A stretch of 64,000 bases of DNA from JAAYAY01 sp964563135 (GTDB lineage Bacteria > Planctomycetota > Planctomycetia > Pirellulales > Thermoguttaceae), in assembly GCA_964563135.1 (NCBI GenBank), contig CAZLWV010000024.1, positions 1 through 64,000 of the forward strand, written 5' to 3'. The position numbers and the translations under genes were made by a program. The notes under the pieces were generated by a model. That model ran no database searches and was not told the DNA's origin. It worked only from the letters and a program-made list of their open reading frames with translations. The first letter of the stretch is position 1. Every line of letters begins with the position of its first letter. Shown piece by piece: positions 35,005 through 43,920 of this stretch.

Positions 35005-36464
35005 TGTGCCGATCCTCCCTGGTCATACCATCGGCCCCACCCGACGAAGCGCCCGCACTTTCGACAGTCCCGACGGGTTCGGCCATCGCTGATTGGCAAC
35101 TCGGCGTAGTCGGTCGAGCCACAGCGGCACGGCTTTTCGAGCTTGCCCGATCCGACCGCCCGGGATGGCAATGGAGGCAGCGGCGGCGGTAATGGAGGCA
35201 GTTCGCCCGGCGCAGTCTGCTCACCTGTCGCCCAGTCGAACCCTTGTGAGTCAATCGCCAGCGGCAGCACGGCAACAGCCTCGTCGGCGACCGCAGCCTT
35301 CGGCGTCGGTGACGGTTGCCAGAGGCGAGCCAACCCGGCAGAAAGATCGGTCCGCGGTACGGCAGGCAACGGCTGACAAGTTTGCCCCTGCAAGGCCCCA
35401 GAATCGCTTGCAGCGGCCTCGGGCGGTTCCTTGACTATCGAGCCGTCCAGGGCCGTTTCCGTCGTTCCTGACGCAATGTGTTGCGTCGATTCTACGGATA
35501 AGGCCGTACCGGCGGCATCAAGCCCGCACTCGATCCCGCGGCGAACATCTTTCTGCGGTAGCCCCGAGTCCAGCGCGGATTCTTCGAGTAATGCCAGGGC
35601 CAGCGCCGGCGTGCAACCGAACTCGCCAAGGTTCACGGCGGCAGAGTACAGGAGCCGGTGCCGATCCCCGGTCGCTGCGCCCTCCCGGATAAAGTCGAGC
35701 GTCGAGCGATTCAACGTCGGCGAGCCATTACCGGCAGCGCGTCGAGCAGTTCTAGCTTCGACCTCTTGCGCGACCAGGGCCACGGCGGCTTGCCAGTCGG
35801 CGGCAGCCGCTTCACTGGTGCCGATTGGCTGCGGTATCTCGAACGGAAACGGTTCGCGTGATAGCTCGATGATCCGGTGCAAGGAGAGCCCGGTCAGTTC
35901 GTCGAGCGCGAAACGGCGTTTGTGCAGACCGGTCTTGGGATGCCGAGAGTTCGGAGCACGAAAGGCCCGAACCCGATCGTACACCCCGGCGTCAATCGTC
36001 ACGGTCGCCAGCCCGGCGACGTGTTCAGCGAAGCGTCGGGCTACCTGGTGGAAGACAACCGACGGGGCTGGCGTCCAAAGGCACGTCGGCAGCCCTATGT
36101 GAAAACCTTTGGAACCAGAGAAGAAAATCAACAGGTCATTGTCGCCCGGGCAATATTGGCCGTCGAGATTGAGGGCGAGCCGGCGGGTATCCTTCAACGC
36201 GGTGGACAGGTCCGACCGATCAATGTCGAACCAAACCCAGGGGGACGAGCATGGCCCCGAGAAGCCGGCCGTTGAGCCTGTTTCGAGCAAGAGACGGCGG
36301 AAGTCTTCGCCAAACTGGAAAGCCGACAAGTAGGCTTCGCGGTGCATTTCGGCCCGTTCATCGCAAGCAGCATATCCAGAGAACGCGGCCGTGGCGTCAA
36401 CCACCCGCCGCGTTTCCCAGATGCTTCCTACGATTCGAAAGCCGTAGGGACATTCAGAGGTCAT
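35001..36464 (-). CDS. Archaeo-eukaryotic primase (AEP)-like protein with C-terminal zinc ribbon
   Basis: 487 aa. The AEP catalytic pattern is visible: WFDIDR (D80, D82 as the metal-binding DxD) and SGSKGFHIGLP (116-126; S/K/H of motif II), then TIDAGVYDRVRAFRAPNSRH (motif III region and RNA/DNA-binding Arg/His). The middle is helical; the C-terminus has a Pro-rich linker and a zinc ribbon (CRCGSTDY and CRKCGRF). It probably primes element replication. The ATG at 36464 follows AGGAGG and overlaps the upstream gene by 11 bp. Confidence 0.85.
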   Translation of the reverse strand: MTSECPYGFRIVGSIWETRRVVDATAAFSGYAACDERAEMHREAYLSAFQFGEDFRRLLLETGSTAGFSGPCSSPWVWFDIDRSDLSTALKDTRRLALNLDGQYCPGDNDLLIFFSGSKGFHIGLPTCLWTPAPSVVFHQVARRFAEHVAGLATVTIDAGVYDRVRAFRAPNSRHPKTGLHKRRFALDELTGLSLHRIIELSREPFPFEIPQPIGTSEAAAADWQAAVALVAQEVEARTARRAAGNGSPTLNRSTLDFIREGAATGDRHRLLYSAAVNLGEFGCTPALALALLEESALDSGLPQKDVRRGIECGLDAAGTALSVESTQHIASGTTETALDGSIVKEPPEAAASDSGALQGQTCQPLPAVPRTDLSAGLARLWQPSPTPKAAVADEAVAVLPLAIDSQGFDWATGEQTAPGELPPLPPPLPPLPSRAVGSGKLEKPCRCGSTDYAELPISDGRTRRDCRKCGRFVGWGRWYDQGGSAQ

Positions 36465-36975
36465 CACTACCTCCTGCCGAGGCCTCGGCGGCTTGGGATT
36501 TCGGTCCCGACCCTTGCGATTCAGTCGGCGCGAAGGCGTCAATCTCTGGCGGGTCGATCCCGATTACCTCGAAAGATCGAACTCGGTTGTACTCGGTGCC
36601 GTCGTCATCCCGGCGAAGGACGAGCTTCACCGCGCAGCGGATACCCGGCGGCAGCGGCCGTTCCAATTGTCCCAGCGATGTCAGCCCGAGTTTGCCAAGA
36701 TCCCGCTTCGCCATCGGTAGCGCGGCTGGTGTCAACCAGGTGTCGTGCCAGAACTGCCGGCCTTGATGGTCCCCTTCCAGCACTCGAAAGGTGAGCTTGT
36801 ACCCGGCCGTTCCCTTGGTCTTACTGGTAAATAATTCCCCGCCGATGATCCGAGCGATGTATTCGCCCGACGGCAGAGGTGCGAAGTCTTCCGCGGCTTC
36901 AGTGTCGCCCCATGCCCGGGATAGGCTTTCGCGGTCGTCTTCGCGTAGAATGTCTGAGAGAGATTTTCGAGTCAT
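36454..36975 (-). CDS. DUF669-like protein, possible ssDNA-binding protein
   Basis: 173 aa. The core LPSGEYIARIIGGELFTSKT ... YKLTFRVLEGDHQGRQFWHD resembles DUF669 proteins of phages, which sit beside helicase/primase genes and have been proposed to act as single-strand binding proteins. A Gly/Ser/Ala-rich C-terminal tail ends GGSDDL; an acidic C-terminus is a common feature of SSB-like proteins. Start ATG 36975, 5 bp after the preceding gene. Confidence 0.7.
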   Translation of the reverse strand: MTRKSLSDILREDDRESLSRAWGDTEAAEDFAPLPSGEYIARIIGGELFTSKTKGTAGYKLTFRVLEGDHQGRQFWHDTWLTPAALPMAKRDLGKLGLTSLGQLERPLPPGIRCAVKLVLRRDDDGTEYNRVRSFEVIGIDPPEIDAFAPTESQGSGPKSQAAEASAGGSDDL

Positions 36976-36980
36976 GGGAC

Positions 36981-37478
36981 TTATGCCTCCACGCCGGGCG
37001 CAGCGGCGGCAACCGCAGCGCCCGGTTCGTTTGCGGGGTTTAAGGGGAAGAGAGTGGCTTGTGTGCCGGGTTCCTGGCCATCGTCGCCTGGGTCCGGCAA
37101 GTTGGGGTGGTCGGCGAGCCACTGCATCGCGGCGTCACGATCCACCACGGCCCAAACAGATAGCGGCCTCGCATGCGCGGTCGGCCGACAGGTTGGCGTG
37201 TACCCGGCGCGCCAAATGATGCCAGCCCTCACCAACGGCCCTGGGACCGCCCCTAGACACACAGGATCGATTCCCTGCGGCACGTTCACCAGGTCGCGCA
37301 CGTCATCGACGGTGGCGGTATCCATCGCCTGCAGCGCCGCCAGCAAGGCCCGTTGCCCGCGGCGGATGTAGACGGCCCTGCGCTCGGCCAGCAGGTCGAA
37401 AGCGTCGGCCTTCAGCCGTTCACCTTCGACCGTACCACAACGGCACGGGTTGCACTTGGTCTTGCAGTTGCACCTCAT
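36981..37478 (-). CDS. Hypothetical protein with N-terminal cysteine cluster
   Basis: 165 aa. It opens with MRCNCKTKCNPCRCGTVEGE, six cysteines within 14 residues, suggesting bound zinc. The middle (LLAALQAMDTATVDDVRDLV) is winged-helix-like and the end is Pro/Ala-rich. No family is recognised. It overlaps the Xis-like gene by 4 bp (ATGA), so it is translated as part of the replication block. Confidence 0.65.
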   Translation of the reverse strand: MRCNCKTKCNPCRCGTVEGERLKADAFDLLAERRAVYIRRGQRALLAALQAMDTATVDDVRDLVNVPQGIDPVCLGAVPGPLVRAGIIWRAGYTPTCRPTAHARPLSVWAVVDRDAAMQWLADHPNLPDPGDDGQEPGTQATLFPLNPANEPGAAVAAAAPGVEA

Positions 37479-37708
37479 CGGCTTGTCCCCTTCAGGTTGC
37501 GAACGGCGGGGCACCCGTGGTCGATCCACTCACCAATTGACAACGCGCGCCAGCGGACCAGAGAGCCAAGCTTGACGGGTGCCGGCATCTTGCCAGCGTC
37601 CGAAAGTCGATAGACGTGCCGCGTCGAGCAGCCGAGCATTTCGGCCACGGCTTGGACGTCAAGCAATTGAGCACCAACACCTTGAACAGCGTTTGCAGTC
37701 GTGGGCAT
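37475..37708 (-). CDS. AlpA/Xis-like MerR-type HTH protein (excisionase candidate)
   Basis: 77 aa. LLDVQAVAEMLGCSTRHVYR followed by LSDAGKMPAPVKLGSLVRWR is the HTH_17/AlpA pattern (winged HTH with a short wing), as in excisionases and satellite regulators. It is the first gene of the tight replication block. Control of excision together with the integrase is likely but not shown. The ATG at 37708 was picked as the family start. Confidence 0.82.
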   Translation of the reverse strand: MPTTANAVQGVGAQLLDVQAVAEMLGCSTRHVYRLSDAGKMPAPVKLGSLVRWRALSIGEWIDHGCPAVRNLKGTSR

Positions 37709-37770
37709 AATAGAATCTCCAAGAACGGGCGCGCCGGTTTGCGGCCGGCGCACCCTGGCCAGAAATGGGG

Positions 37771-37968
37771 TTAGGCTTTCGCCAAACGAGCAAACCGAGC
37801 CGGAAGTACCCGGCCATGGTTGCAGTTGTCGCAGCACTCGCCGTCATCGAGGGTAGCGAGCGGCCAAGGGTTGTTGCCGAATTCGAGGAACGGTTCACCA
37901 CACAGCACACACACCTTGTCAGGTGTTGCATGGACCGAAGAGTCGGCCAGCGAGAGTGTAACACTCAT
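37771..37968 (-). CDS. Small zinc-finger protein of the phage type
   Basis: 65 aa. CVLCGEPFLEFGNNPWPL and DDGECCDNCNHGRVLPARFA contain four zinc-ligand cysteines (CxxC and CCxxC) around the conserved GNNPxPL motif. This short protein is common in phages and integrated elements; its function is unknown. The start ATG at 37966-37968 is preceded by AAGGGATG. Confidence 0.75.
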   Translation of the reverse strand: MSVTLSLADSSVHATPDKVCVLCGEPFLEFGNNPWPLATLDDGECCDNCNHGRVLPARFARLAKA

Positions 37969-38267
37969 GCGAACATCCCTTTGGGAAAGAGTCGGCGACC
38001 AGCAAAGCGCCGGTCGCATGAGTGCCATTTTGAGCGCAAGAATTTCGTCGCTTAATCGCGAATTCCAGGCAGTCGCAAGCCACTGCCTGACAAGACGTTA
38101 CCACGCTAGACAAGAAAGCCAACAGAGAATGGCCAATGAATTGCGTCGGTATTCCGTCGGTTCTTGCACGACCGACGTTGGCGAGAATGCCGAGAAAACG
38201 CAGACGATGTCGCGAAGCCAAACAACGCGAAGTGAATTCGGTCGCCCCTAACGCGAACCGACGCAAT
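37969..38267. other. Non-coding region of the element with long inverted repeat
   Basis: 299 bp between two minus-strand genes, the largest non-coding stretch in the left half of the element. It is richer in A+T than the flanks, holds a 16-bp inverted repeat (separate entry) and several GAATTC/GAAATTC-type palindromes near 38030-38065. It must carry the promoter of the replication block and could be its origin. Confidence 0.45.
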
Positions 38268-38279
38268 TCATTCCGTCGG
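38135..38279. repeat. 16-bp perfect inverted repeat with adjoining direct repeat
   Basis: AATGAATTGCGTCGGT (38135-38150) and its exact reverse complement (38257-38272) are separated by 106 bp. In addition ATTCCGTCGG occurs as a direct repeat at 38151-38160 and 38270-38279. The right arm overlaps the stop of the gene ending at 38268. Confidence 0.75.
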
Positions 38280-39227
38280 CGGCTTTTTTTTCAATTCCCT
38301 GGAGAGTTCGGGATACTGCCGCTCGAAGGCCAGCCGAATCACGCTTTCGTTTACGTCGACGTCGCGGGGATATTCCTTCTCGTAGGCAGCAAGAATGCTC
38401 ACCCACGATTCGCCGTTTTCGCGTCGCGGCTTGGCGAAGTCGGCCCGTCGAATCGTCGCCTTGTCGACCTTTCGCCCGCGGCGTGTGCCGGTCGACGTCG
38501 AGCCGGTGTTGCCGGTCGGCTGGCCCGGTGTCGACGGTGCCAAGACGTGTTGAACGGGCGTCGGTGGCGCTGCAGCCTCCAGCACTTCTTCAGCAATGGC
38601 CATCGCTTTTCGCCCCATCGCCAGAGCCATTTCGCCGCTGCGGACCTCGGGAATCTTTCCCTGCTGGATCGACTCGATACATCGCAAAGCGGAAATCCGC
38701 AGTGCAACATCCGTGTCTTCCACAAATCCGAAGCGGGGCTGCAAGTAATACTCCAGTCTGTTGTCGTCGAAATGCAGGTCGGTTCGTCCATTCAAGGCTG
38801 ATACGACGGTTTCTGCCAACTCGCTGGACGGCACTTGATAGAACCACACACGCGCCCCAAACGGGAGAGGGTCATCCCCCACCCCTCGCCACCAACCAAG
38901 GTAAGCCCCGAGACGGCAGACCAACGGGTCCCGACGTTCGGACAGATCCCGCTCGCTCAATTGCCTTGTCGGACGGTTAGGAAACCCAGCGGGGCGATTG
39001 GCATACACCCCGCGTCGCTTCCGAAGGGCAGCAAGCAACTCTCGTCTTCGCTTTTTTGCCGTTTGCTTGATTTGACGACGTACTTCGGGACGCCCGATTT
39101 CCTCTCGGGCATACGAGTTGAGAGCCTGGAACAGCTCCTCGTCCTTCGCAAACCCATCGAATCGATCAAAGGGAAACGGCTCGCTGAATCCCGGCCAGAG
39201 CCGAAAGAAGAGAAAGCAATTGGCCAT
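38268..39227 (-). CDS. Hypothetical protein of the element
   Basis: 319 aa, not recognised. The N-terminal third is rich in charged helices (QIKQTAKKRRRELLAALRKR), the middle has VWFYQVPSSELAETVV..., and a low-complexity TPGQPTGNTGSTSTGTRRGR linker separates a C-terminal helical part (FAKPRRENGESWVSILAAYE). No signal peptide, membrane segment or catalytic motif. It lies alone between two non-coding regions. Confidence 0.65.
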   Translation of the reverse strand: MANCFLFFRLWPGFSEPFPFDRFDGFAKDEELFQALNSYAREEIGRPEVRRQIKQTAKKRRRELLAALRKRRGVYANRPAGFPNRPTRQLSERDLSERRDPLVCRLGAYLGWWRGVGDDPLPFGARVWFYQVPSSELAETVVSALNGRTDLHFDDNRLEYYLQPRFGFVEDTDVALRISALRCIESIQQGKIPEVRSGEMALAMGRKAMAIAEEVLEAAAPPTPVQHVLAPSTPGQPTGNTGSTSTGTRRGRKVDKATIRRADFAKPRRENGESWVSILAAYEKEYPRDVDVNESVIRLAFERQYPELSRELKKKPPTE

Positions 39228-39393
39228 GATTTCGCCTTTCGTAATGCGGGTCGGCCCGAGCCGCCAGGACGAAAGGCGAATATCCCCTGCCGGCGTCGGG
39301 CCGCTTGGCCGGTGCCGTAGCTATCGGCGTCGGCCGTCCCGATGATGCCAGTGTACCGCCGAGAGGCCCGATCAGAAAGGCAACGCTTGATCG

Positions 39394-39873
39394 TCAGCCC
39401 TTATCGTCCTGCCTCACTTCAGTGTCCGTTTCGTCCCACAGAGTCAGCTGTCGTAAGCGAGGCTGGCGTACTTGAACCGGTTCTACTGGGGCCGCTTTTT
39501 TCAAAGCGACGCCGGGATGCACTTGGGGCGCTCGTTCTGGATTCACGTAGAGCAGCATCTCGTTCGATTCAAGTGACAGGCGGACGTATCCCATCAGCAA
39601 CCCGTCGCCCGTGACCTGAATCGTCAAGAACTTCTCGCCCTTGAACGTCTGAAGCAGCCTGCGAAAGAGGGTTGCCTTCAAGAACAACACGCCCGGCTCG
39701 TATACCGTGGCCGAAATCTTGGCGGAGACTTCCAGGCCGTCGAGCTTGAGGGAGTTGTCGCTGGCCTGCAAACGCAGGAACGGTCCGGCAAGTCCCTGAT
39801 CCTCCTTCCGTCGGTCGTCTCTGACTATCGCGATGATCCGCTGGAGCTGGGGCTTATCGATGACGAATAACAT
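39394..39873 (-). CDS. Single-domain sliding-clamp-like protein with clamp-binding-like tail
   Basis: 159 aa. The order LFVIDKPQLQRIIAIV, FLRLQASDNSLKLDGLEVSA, YEPGVLFLKATLFRRLLQTF, KFLTIQVTGDGLLMG follows one beta-clamp (DnaN) domain: helix, two strands, a second helix and strands. The C-terminus has QLTLW at 142-146, close to the clamp-binding pentapeptide QL(S/D)LF. A full DnaN has three such domains, so this is a third of a clamp. Assignment is by pattern only; it might multimerise or modulate the host clamp. Confidence 0.55.
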   Translation of the reverse strand: MLFVIDKPQLQRIIAIVRDDRRKEDQGLAGPFLRLQASDNSLKLDGLEVSAKISATVYEPGVLFLKATLFRRLLQTFKGEKFLTIQVTGDGLLMGYVRLSLESNEMLLYVNPERAPQVHPGVALKKAAPVEPVQVRQPRLRQLTLWDETDTEVRQDDKG

Positions 39874-40072
39874 TGGTCACCTCGGCTAGCTGGTCAGATC
39901 ATCGAGGAACTCCGACGCCGGCTCGGCGTCAGTGATGAGCCGGTGAAACCCCCGGCGTTCGGGGTGCACTTCCCCAGCCGCGCAGGCTACGTCCTGCCGA
40001 ATCTCTTTCGACCAGCCGAGCGGAAATCAACCTTGGTGATGATCGCCTTCTGCGGCCGACACGGCAGTCACA

Positions 40073-42232
40073 CTAATACCCTCGCAATTTGGCGCGCTCT
40101 TTGGCGATCTGCTTGTCGACAAGGTCGATAGGCAGTCCGTTCGCTATTGCCTGCTCGTACGCCCAAATCGCCTTTTCGTGTTCCCCACGTGCCGAATAGC
40201 AGGGTCCCATGTTGTTGTAGCATACACCAGGCGCAGAGTGCCCCAATGCAAGTGCCTTCTTGTAGGAGTCTATTGCAGCCTCAGGATCGCCCACCGAACT
40301 CTGGGCGCTCGCCAACGAGAAATGAACATCGGGGTCAACCGGATTCAATTCGGCAGCCTCTCGGTAGTCCTCCAACGCTTTCCCGTACCGCCCCAACTCC
40401 TCGAAACAGTGCGCGCGTAGCTCGTATGCCTCAGCACAGCGGGGTACGAGTTTTGCCAACGAATCTGCGGCAAGCAATCCTTCCGCCCACTCGCCTCCCG
40501 CGATTCGGCACCGTGCGAGCCAAGCATATCCTGGCGCGAAATCGGGACGCTCCCGCACAGCCTGCTCAAACGATGCGACAGCTTGGCGTCCATGAGCATT
40601 CCTTGCGAAATAGGTATAGTACTCATTGACATCCACTGGGGGTTTCAAGTGGCGTTCTCTCGACTCCTGCGCCAGTTTGTAGTGTGCTCTTCCTTGCGCA
40701 TGGACAGCGATATACTTGTATTCCTTCGGAATTGACGGAAGGGCCGCCGACACTGCGCGAAGCAGTTCGTCCGCAGTACTTCGCCCATCCCCAAAAAAGT
40801 GATAGGCTCTTACCAAATCCAACAGAGCACGACTCCTGTCCGTTGCGGCACGCTTGAAATCGGCGACACCGGCATCCAAATAGGCTCGGGATTCCTCCTC
40901 TTTGTAGCTCCTGCCCTTCCACAGTTCGCGCGGAACGAATGGCTGTGCCAAGAAGCGTCGTACTTCCACCGATGGCACGGCAAAATTGAGATTCTGGCCT
41001 TCTCGTCGCATGGCCGTCGTGACCCCCACGACCCGTCCGTCCGTCAAAAGCAACGGGCCACCACTTGAGCCGGGACTGATCGGCGCGGTGGTTTGCAGCC
41101 ATCGCACGCGCGGGCTCATATCCCTGTAGCCGCTTACGATTCCTTCACTCAAGGAATTGGTTAGCCCCGCGGGGTTGCCGATCGCAAAGACTTTCGATCC
41201 GACAGACGGCGTAGCATCCGCAAGATTCAGAGTCGTCAGCGGGGCCTCTGAGATAAATTCGGCAAGTAGGACGGCGAGGTCCATTTCCTCGCTTTCGGTG
41301 ACCACTTCGTCGACGCTGCCACGGGAACCATCTGGCAGAGTTACGTGGATGCCAACAGCCGCGTTGATTACATGGTGATTTGTAACGAGACAGCCTATTC
41401 GTGCAGGCCCGCTCTGAACGTCCAGCGCTGCTGCCAATGACTTCGCATACTCCTCGCCTAATGACGGCACAGCCTCCAACCAACAATCGAAATCCTTAGA
41501 TCGCCCGCGTATCCAACTCTCGTCGAGCAGAAAGCCAGATCCAGAACCGATCTCCTGCCCCCTCTCATTCAACACCGACACGGTCACAACAGATGGGGAT
41601 GACCGCGCATAGAGTTGTGCAGCAGATAGTTCGGTGGACTTTGCGTCCGATGTTCCCCGCCGGTCCGCCAGTTCGAGATGAATTGGCGTTTCGGAACTCT
41701 GCGGCCCCAGCGGCTGTGGCTGTGGTGCAGAATCGCCGGACTCAGCCGATTGTGCAGCACCCAAGAGTGGTTGATCCTTCTCCGCCGGTTGCTGCGGCTC
41801 GTTACCGCCACGGAACACCAGCGCCCACAACAGGAGCAGCACAGTGCCGGACGCGACGATGATCGCCGCCCATGTTACGGGCCAGACACGTTCCGGCTTC
41901 TCGGATGCCTCGTGGACTGCTGCCTCGTCAAGGCCGTGGCGAATCGGACTCTCGCCGCCGATGGCCCTACTGGGCGCGCCGGACTCCGGGACCGGCGGCG
42001 GTGGCGGCGGAGGTGGCGGCGGAGACGCACTAAACGAAGGCGAAGGCGGAGCCGTGGATCGCTGGAATAGACCCTGGACCTGCTCAGCGCGTACCCAGCA
42101 GCCACTAACGCCCTGACGCACCAGCGTGTCGGGCCTGACTATGCCGGCTTCAGTCAGGCGGCGCAGTTCCGCCGAATCCACCGGCCCTGAAGGCTCCCCC
42201 TCGCTGATCTGATGGAACCACTGCATGGCCAT
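40073..42232 (-). CDS. GYF_2 - transmembrane - S1C serine protease - TPR fusion protein
   Basis: 719 aa. Residues 4-56 form a GYF_2 domain (WFHQISEGEPSGPVDSAELR ... GCWVRAEQVQGLF), followed by a polyproline run (about 64-80), a transmembrane helix (AAIIVASGTVLLLLWALVF, about 122-140), a trypsin-like HtrA-type protease with His (TNHHV), Asp (EEMDLAVLL) and Ser (SPGSSGGPLL), and C-terminal TPRs (about 480-715, e.g. PDVHFSLASAQSSVGDPEAA). No PDZ domain. Topology suggests a cytosolic GYF_2 and exported protease and TPRs. It is probably cargo of the element. Confidence 0.85.
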   Translation of the reverse strand: MAMQWFHQISEGEPSGPVDSAELRRLTEAGIVRPDTLVRQGVSGCWVRAEQVQGLFQRSTAPPSPSFSASPPPPPPPPPPVPESGAPSRAIGGESPIRHGLDEAAVHEASEKPERVWPVTWAAIIVASGTVLLLLWALVFRGGNEPQQPAEKDQPLLGAAQSAESGDSAPQPQPLGPQSSETPIHLELADRRGTSDAKSTELSAAQLYARSSPSVVTVSVLNERGQEIGSGSGFLLDESWIRGRSKDFDCWLEAVPSLGEEYAKSLAAALDVQSGPARIGCLVTNHHVINAAVGIHVTLPDGSRGSVDEVVTESEEMDLAVLLAEFISEAPLTTLNLADATPSVGSKVFAIGNPAGLTNSLSEGIVSGYRDMSPRVRWLQTTAPISPGSSGGPLLLTDGRVVGVTTAMRREGQNLNFAVPSVEVRRFLAQPFVPRELWKGRSYKEEESRAYLDAGVADFKRAATDRSRALLDLVRAYHFFGDGRSTADELLRAVSAALPSIPKEYKYIAVHAQGRAHYKLAQESRERHLKPPVDVNEYYTYFARNAHGRQAVASFEQAVRERPDFAPGYAWLARCRIAGGEWAEGLLAADSLAKLVPRCAEAYELRAHCFEELGRYGKALEDYREAAELNPVDPDVHFSLASAQSSVGDPEAAIDSYKKALALGHSAPGVCYNNMGPCYSARGEHEKAIWAYEQAIANGLPIDLVDKQIAKERAKLRGY

Positions 42233-42531
42233 GTGAGAGCCCTACCTCTCTGCCAGGCCCGGGGCCGGAGGCGGATGTCGAAGGTAGGAAAGACGGCCGC
42301 CCTCGGCCCGATTTAACCCGCTAGGGAGCGACCCCAGCGGAAACCCGGCAACAGAAAGTTTACCCAGATCGCACGGCGCATGCGAGGGAGCGGCCGAGAA
42401 ACCCCGTTCAGCCCCTCGCGCGCCCGCCCGCCAGAGACAGGGGAACGGAAAGGCATACCCGCCCGCCCCTGTCCCATGAGCCCACAAACCCGCCTTACGT
42501 TTGCCCCCAATTCTCGCTGCTTTCGTCGTCG
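42233..42531. other. Non-coding region of the element
   Basis: 299 bp between two minus-strand genes. Minus-strand frames crossing it are Arg/Gly/Pro-rich and are not called. It should contain the promoter of the protease gene; GAGAGG before the ATG at 42232 is the ribosome-binding site. Nothing else stands out. Confidence 0.35.
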
Positions 42532-43080
42532 CTATTGAATGCTGTCTAAAAACCCCCCGGATTCTTCCGACGCCCCGAAACGACGCGATTCTGCCGCCGA
42601 CCTGTCCGCAAACGGCATGATCTTGCCGATCAAGTCCGCTCGCCGGTCCTTCGTTGCGGCGTAGGTCTCCACCATCTGTATCGCGAACACCGTCGGCGGT
42701 CGCACAGCGGCTTTCGTGAAATCGACACGCGCGCCCGTTGGGCGGTCCTCGACGATCCGTCGAAACTCTTCCGCGACCCAAAACATTGAGTCACGAATAC
42801 GCTTCCGGGAATCAGTCTCCGTGTACTCGGAATCCAGAATGTCGTCGATCGAGCCACCCAAGACGACTTCCAGCGATGGCGTTTGCTGCACCGCCTCGGT
42901 CAGCGGCAGGAACTTCTCGGCCATCGCGTCCCATGCCCCTTCGACGGCCTCCTGCTTCGTCTTCCCTTCGCCTCGTAGCCGCTTGCGGACTTCTTCGCGG
43001 TAGGCTTCGGCCTGGTCCCACACGCCTGCCGACCGCAACTTCTCCATAACGGCGAGCTTGTCCAAAGTTTGCCTTGTCAT
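42532..43080 (-). CDS. Hypothetical protein near the right end of the element
   Basis: 182 aa, unrecognised. Almost entirely helical: KLRSAGVWDQAEAYREEVRK, RLRGEGKTKQEAVEGAWDAM, then VEDRPTGARVDFTKAAVRPP. No membrane segment or metal motif. The ATG at 43080 follows AGGAGG. Terminase small subunits and DNA-packaging accessory proteins can look like this, but no specific similarity is seen. Confidence 0.65.
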   Translation of the reverse strand: MTRQTLDKLAVMEKLRSAGVWDQAEAYREEVRKRLRGEGKTKQEAVEGAWDAMAEKFLPLTEAVQQTPSLEVVLGGSIDDILDSEYTETDSRKRIRDSMFWVAEEFRRIVEDRPTGARVDFTKAAVRPPTVFAIQMVETYAATKDRRADLIGKIMPFADRSAAESRRFGASEESGGFLDSIQ

Positions 43081-43255
43081 CTTTCCAGCCTCCTGAAGTC
43101 GGAATAGTTCTATTGACAAGCACACCGACGCAGGTAACCACGTACCTGCCGCCATCGAGGGGGTACGGTCTGGGCAAAAAACGGGGAACGCGGCTGGGGC
43201 CCCAAGCCTTTGGCCTCGGCTGGTCGACACCATCGGTCGGCAGCGTTCAGCAGCG

Positions 43256-43506
43256 TCATGCGTTGTCCTCCTTCAGCATCGCGGCGAGCCGTTCGCGGTC
43301 GGCCGGCGAGAGCGTCAGCAGGGCCGCGGCGAGCGTTTCGAGCGAAGCGGCGCCCGGTTTGGCGGTGGCCCCTTCGCCGAGCCCCTGGTGCCCGGCGTCG
43401 GCGGTGCCAGCGTTGCCGTTTTCCGAGTTGCTGGTGCAAACCCTGGTGCAAACCGCCGAAGCGGTCGGCATAACCCCTTGCGTTGTAACAGACTCCGGCG
43501 CATCGT
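43256..43506 (-). other. Orphaned alternative C-terminal coding segment of the integrase
   Basis: Read on the minus strand in the frame that enters through attR, this segment encodes a tail containing VCTRVCTSNSENGNAG and ending LSPADRERLAAMLKEDNA, then TGA at 43258-43256. In the excised circle it joins the integrase frame exactly: 1653 nt (33095-31443) plus 49 nt core plus 251 nt equals 1953 nt, 651 codons. In the integrated state no start of its own is evident, so it is probably silent. Confidence 0.7.

Positions 43507-43920
<414 letters not shown>

Noticed and set aside
42242..42781. Minus-strand open frames in the element gap at 42.3-42.5 kb
   Set aside because: They are Arg/Gly/Pro-rich, overlap each other, and have no ribosome-binding site of note.
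31443..43506. Complete prophage
   Set aside because: No capsid, portal, terminase, tail or lysis gene is recognisable, and the 12-kb size is small.
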